Assembly: GCA_035388825.1 (NCBI GenBank)
Contig: DAOOQQ010000129.1
Coordinates: 1 to 5,798, forward strand
Length of the DNA: 5,798 bases
Origin: MWAR01 sp035388825
GTDB lineage: Bacteria; Muiribacteriota; Ozemobacteria; Ozemobacterales; Ozemobacteraceae
Direction of reading: 5' to 3'
The notes below the pieces were generated by a model that saw only the letters and a program-made list of their open reading frames with translations, searched no databases and was not told the origin of the DNA. Positions 3,607 to 5,798 of this stretch are shown one piece after another. The position numbers and the translations under genes were made by a program. Each line of letters opens with the position of its first letter. Position 1 is the stretch's first letter.

Positions 3607-5798
3607 TCATTTCTGGGATTTCCCCTCAGATGTCGCTGGCGATGATCTCCGGGATTTCCGGTCGAGGAAGTCTTCGGCCACCCGGAAACGAATCCGGATA
3701 AAGGGGCCTCTTCCCTCATACTGGTCGCCAAGCAGATCGGCATCAAACTCTTCGAACGAATAGCCCACTCCGAGCCAGATCCCCTTGCCGATACGCGCGC
3801 CCAGCTCGACAGCGCCCCCCCGCACGATCGATGCGGCGGTGTCGCCTTTCATGAAACGGTACTCGGCTCCGACATCGAATCGCCGGCCGAGATCGAAGAC
3901 CACGCGGCCAGAGGCCAGGCGGGTGTTCTCGGTGAACCCCAGCTCCTGGTCGGTCTTGCGCGCGAACCGGCCGGCCATCTGCCAGCGGGGCGACAGCCGG
4001 TAGACACCGTCGAGCGAGTACAGGATGACGCGGGAATCATCGCCCAACTGCATCTCGGATGTCATGCCATCGCGGCGTTCCAGCTTCGCCAGAGCGTTGA
4101 AGCGGTCCCAGGCGACGGGCCGGAAAGCGAGACCGAGCACGACGCGCGAAGCCGTGTCACGGCCGGCAGCGGGGGCTGTCATGCGGTACCAGCGATCGGA
4201 AAGCAGCAGATGCAGATCCCGATGCAATCGCCACGCGGTTCCCACATCGATCGAGTCGGTATCACCCGTTCCCGCGAGACGGCGCTCGAAGCGGGTGCTC
4301 AGCTTCAGGTCGGTCAAGGGCAGATACTCCACGCCGACCGACACGGCCGTCGCATCGGGCTGCTGGCTCAGCTCCTTCCCTTCCGTGGTTTCGAGGCGCT
4401 CGAAGGTGACATTGCCGGTCGCCGCCTTGCCGAGCATGAACGTGTTGCGCAACCCCAGGCTCTGCTGAACCCTCGCCTCAGATGCACCGCGGCCCAGACG
4501 GTATTCGCTGAAAGCCACGGTGTCCCGGGCGACCTCGGATTCGGCTCCCATCACCAGACGATCATCCGTAAGGGCGTCGAACCGGGCGAACTCATCCCGG
4601 ACGTAGAACCGGGTGAGGGGCGTCAGCTGATACCGCATGCCGACCTGGCCGAACCGGTAACGCCGGCCGCCGAGATTCCCCTTGTGCGAAAGCTCGAGCG
4701 TCATGCGGTCGTTCAGCGTGTGTTCAGCGGTGATCCGAGCCGCCGTCAGATCGTCGGGAGTCTCCTCGGCAATGTCGAACGGCTGACGGTTTCCCTGTCG
4801 GGCCGGCGGGAGATACCCGTCGTCCGCCCGTTCCCGGACGTATTCGAGCCCAACACGGGTGCGCCGGAACGTCTTTTCCAGCCCCGCCGACGTGTGCCGG
4901 TAGAACATCTCGTTTCGATCATCGTTCTCGAGATAATACTGGCTCTTGAAAACCAGATCCTGCGCAAGCCGGTAGGAAAGGTCACCACCCGAGCGATGCG
5001 AGCCGGCAAACACATCGACGGCCGAGGGATTGCGATAGGCATCGCCGGCCCGCCGGTACCACGCGCCAAGATCGAGACGGTCGGTGGGGTGGCTGGTCAC
5101 TTCGATGCTTCGTGCCTTGTCGCTGCGGCGGTCAAGCGTGCCCATCTCATCGATGAGGCTGGTCGTCTTCGCCCACTCGGCCTTCACCAGGGTTTTTCCG
5201 GGAAGCCGGAGAGCCATGTCGAGAGCCTCGAGCCGGAAATCACCGGCAAGCTGTCGCTCGAGAACGTTCGTCACGCCCAGCTCCAGGTCCCGGAACGGCC
5301 GGAAGGTTCCGCGACCACCTGCGATCTCGTAGTTCCTGGTCTGGGATTCATGCTCGTAGGTCACAATCACATAGACGGGATTGAGAGACGCGTCCGAGCT
5401 CGGCACAGGCCCCTTGAATCGTATCACGCCAATTATATAATCAATGTCATAGTCAAGGTCGCGCTGGCGCGCCTGACGATCGAGAACGAACTCGGGACGC
5501 CACCGGTCGCGGGTCTCGATGACGACGCGCTCGCTTCCGGGCACGATGCTGCGGTTGGTCAGGGAGTAGAACCCCGAGATGCCCTGCCCGGGCAACGTGT
5601 CCACGACCAGCGTCCGGTCCGTGCGCGTGAGGAATGAGCGGAGGCCCGCCCGGCGCCCGCGGACCACCAGCTGCGCCCCGTTGAACATGCGGTTGTAGGC
5701 ACCGAGCCGCGTCGCGTCGAGGCCGGTTTCGAAGTCGCCGTACAGAAGATGGGAAAGGCCTCGTTCGGCTTTCAGATACAGCTTGTCCTGGGACATCG
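3607..5798 (-). CDS. Large outer-membrane beta-barrel surface protein, C-terminal part
   Basis: An open minus-strand frame enters from the right edge and ends at TGA (3609-3607), giving about 730 visible residues. The first visible Met (5796) is almost certainly internal, because it lies within a conserved-looking segment (KLYLKAERG...LLYGDFET) and the true start lies outside. Counting from that Met, residues about 75-100 read like a fold unit of large diderm surface proteins (GFYSL..., PGSERVVIETRDR). Residues 115-148 carry DYDIDYIIGVIRFKGPVPSS followed by NPVYVIVTYE. I recall this kind of DYxxDYxxGxIxF...NPVYVxVxYE unit from SprA-like or usher-like outer-membrane proteins. From about 150 on, short amphipathic strands rich in Arg, Tyr, Leu and Phe alternate with polar turns in a long beta-barrel pattern. 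It ends in GPFIRIRFRVAEDFL plus a basic, Ser-rich tail of about 16 residues with no terminal aromatic. Export or scaffold function is unknown. The product class is fairly secure and the exact family is not. Confidence 0.85.
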   Translation of the reverse strand, partial: MSQDKLYLKAERGLSHLLYGDFETGLDATRLGAYNRMFNGAQLVVRGRRAGLRSFLTRTDRTLVVDTLPGQGISGFYSLTNRSIVPGSERVVIETRDRWRPEFVLDRQARQRDLDYDIDYIIGVIRFKGPVPSSDASLNPVYVIVTYEHESQTRNYEIAGGRGTFRPFRDLELGVTNVLERQLAGDFRLEALDMALRLPGKTLVKAEWAKTTSLIDEMGTLDRRSDKARSIEVTSHPTDRLDLGAWYRRAGDAYRNPSAVDVFAGSHRSGGDLSYRLAQDLVFKSQYYLENDDRNEMFYRHTSAGLEKTFRRTRVGLEYVRERADDGYLPPARQGNRQPFDIAEETPDDLTAARITAEHTLNDRMTLELSHKGNLGGRRYRFGQVGMRYQLTPLTRFYVRDEFARFDALTDDRLVMGAESEVARDTVAFSEYRLGRGASEARVQQSLGLRNTFMLGKAATGNVTFERLETTEGKELSQQPDATAVSVGVEYLPLTDLKLSTRFERRLAGTGDTDSIDVGTAWRLHRDLHLLLSDRWYRMTAPAAGRDTASRVVLGLAFRPVAWDRFNALAKLERRDGMTSEMQLGDDSRVILYSLDGVYRLSPRWQMAGRFARKTDQELGFTENTRLASGRVVFDLGRRFDVGAEYRFMKGDTAASIVRGGAVELGARIGKGIWLGVGYSFEEFDADLLGDQYEGRGPFIRIRFRVAEDFLDRKSRRSSPATSEGKSQK
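5414..5441 (+). promoter_or_regulatory. Possible antisense promoter inside the barrel gene
   Basis: TTGAAT (5414-5419), 16 nt and a perfect TATAAT (5436-5441) lie on the strand opposite the barrel gene. The -10 is part of the palindrome ATTATATAAT (5432-5441). The spot is a conspicuous AT-rich island in GC-rich coding DNA. The composition can be explained by the encoded Asp, Ile and Tyr residues of the DYDIDYIIG motif, so the promoter may be coincidental. Confidence 0.2.

Noticed and set aside
3611..3660. Near-repeated GGGATTTCC words at the end of the barrel gene
   Set aside because: They are only two short copies. The pattern encodes Ser/Lys-rich tail codons and is too small to call a repeat element.
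2673..3701. Plus-strand open frame of 342 codons
   Set aside because: It lies antisense to the M48 protease, whose catalytic motifs and signal peptide are unmistakable. The plus frame also crosses the protease promoter.
4210..5637. Plus-strand open frame of 475 codons
   Set aside because: It is antisense to the barrel gene. Its composition follows from GC-biased codons on the other strand and no domain is visible.

Overview
The window is GC-rich chromosomal DNA from a Gram-negative-type bacterium. It encodes a probable large outer-membrane beta-barrel protein, a secreted M48 metalloprotease and a polytopic membrane protein, beside a housekeeping ribosomal-protein operon. The order rplU - prp - rpmA, with a short L27 that lacks the cleavable N-terminal extension, is one I recall from spirochaetes. 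It may also occur in poorly characterised diderm phyla. I cannot name the phylum from the sequence alone.

Layout: (1) Positions 1-803, minus strand, hold the N-terminal 267 codons of a multi-pass membrane protein that runs off the left edge. Its last visible residues resemble the Arg-Gly-His-Pro-Asn loop of O-antigen ligase/polymerase-type proteins. (2) Positions 804-968 form a divergent promoter region with a consensus TTGACA box, an extended -10, a second extended -10 and a 12-bp palindrome over the -35 box. (3) Positions 969-1883, plus strand, hold the tightly packed operon rplU (L21) - prp (cysteine protease) - rpmA (L27), closed by a hairpin terminator at 1902-1948. (4) Positions 2036-2188, plus strand, hold an unrecognised 50-codon gene with a strong Shine-Dalgarno sequence and a Cys-x-Cys-Cys motif. 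A textbook terminator follows at 2251-2285. (5) Positions 2304-3470, minus strand, encode a secreted M48-family zinc metalloprotease with its own promoter and an unusual C-terminal Thr/Pro-rich linker plus two helical repeats. (6) Positions 3607-5798, minus strand, hold the C-terminal 730 or so codons of a large outer-membrane beta-barrel surface protein that enters from the right edge.

The ribosomal operon is a coupled translation unit (TGATG overlap, then an 11-nt overlap) for large-subunit proteins. The M48 protease and the barrel protein both act in the cell envelope. By analogy with BepA-type proteases, the protease could police outer-membrane protein assembly, but adjacency is the only evidence here. 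I saw no mobile element, CRISPR array, tRNA or rRNA. The features most worth a second look are the Prp protease beside an unextended L27, the isolated Cys-rich small gene with its structured upstream region, and the novel C-terminus of the M48 protease.
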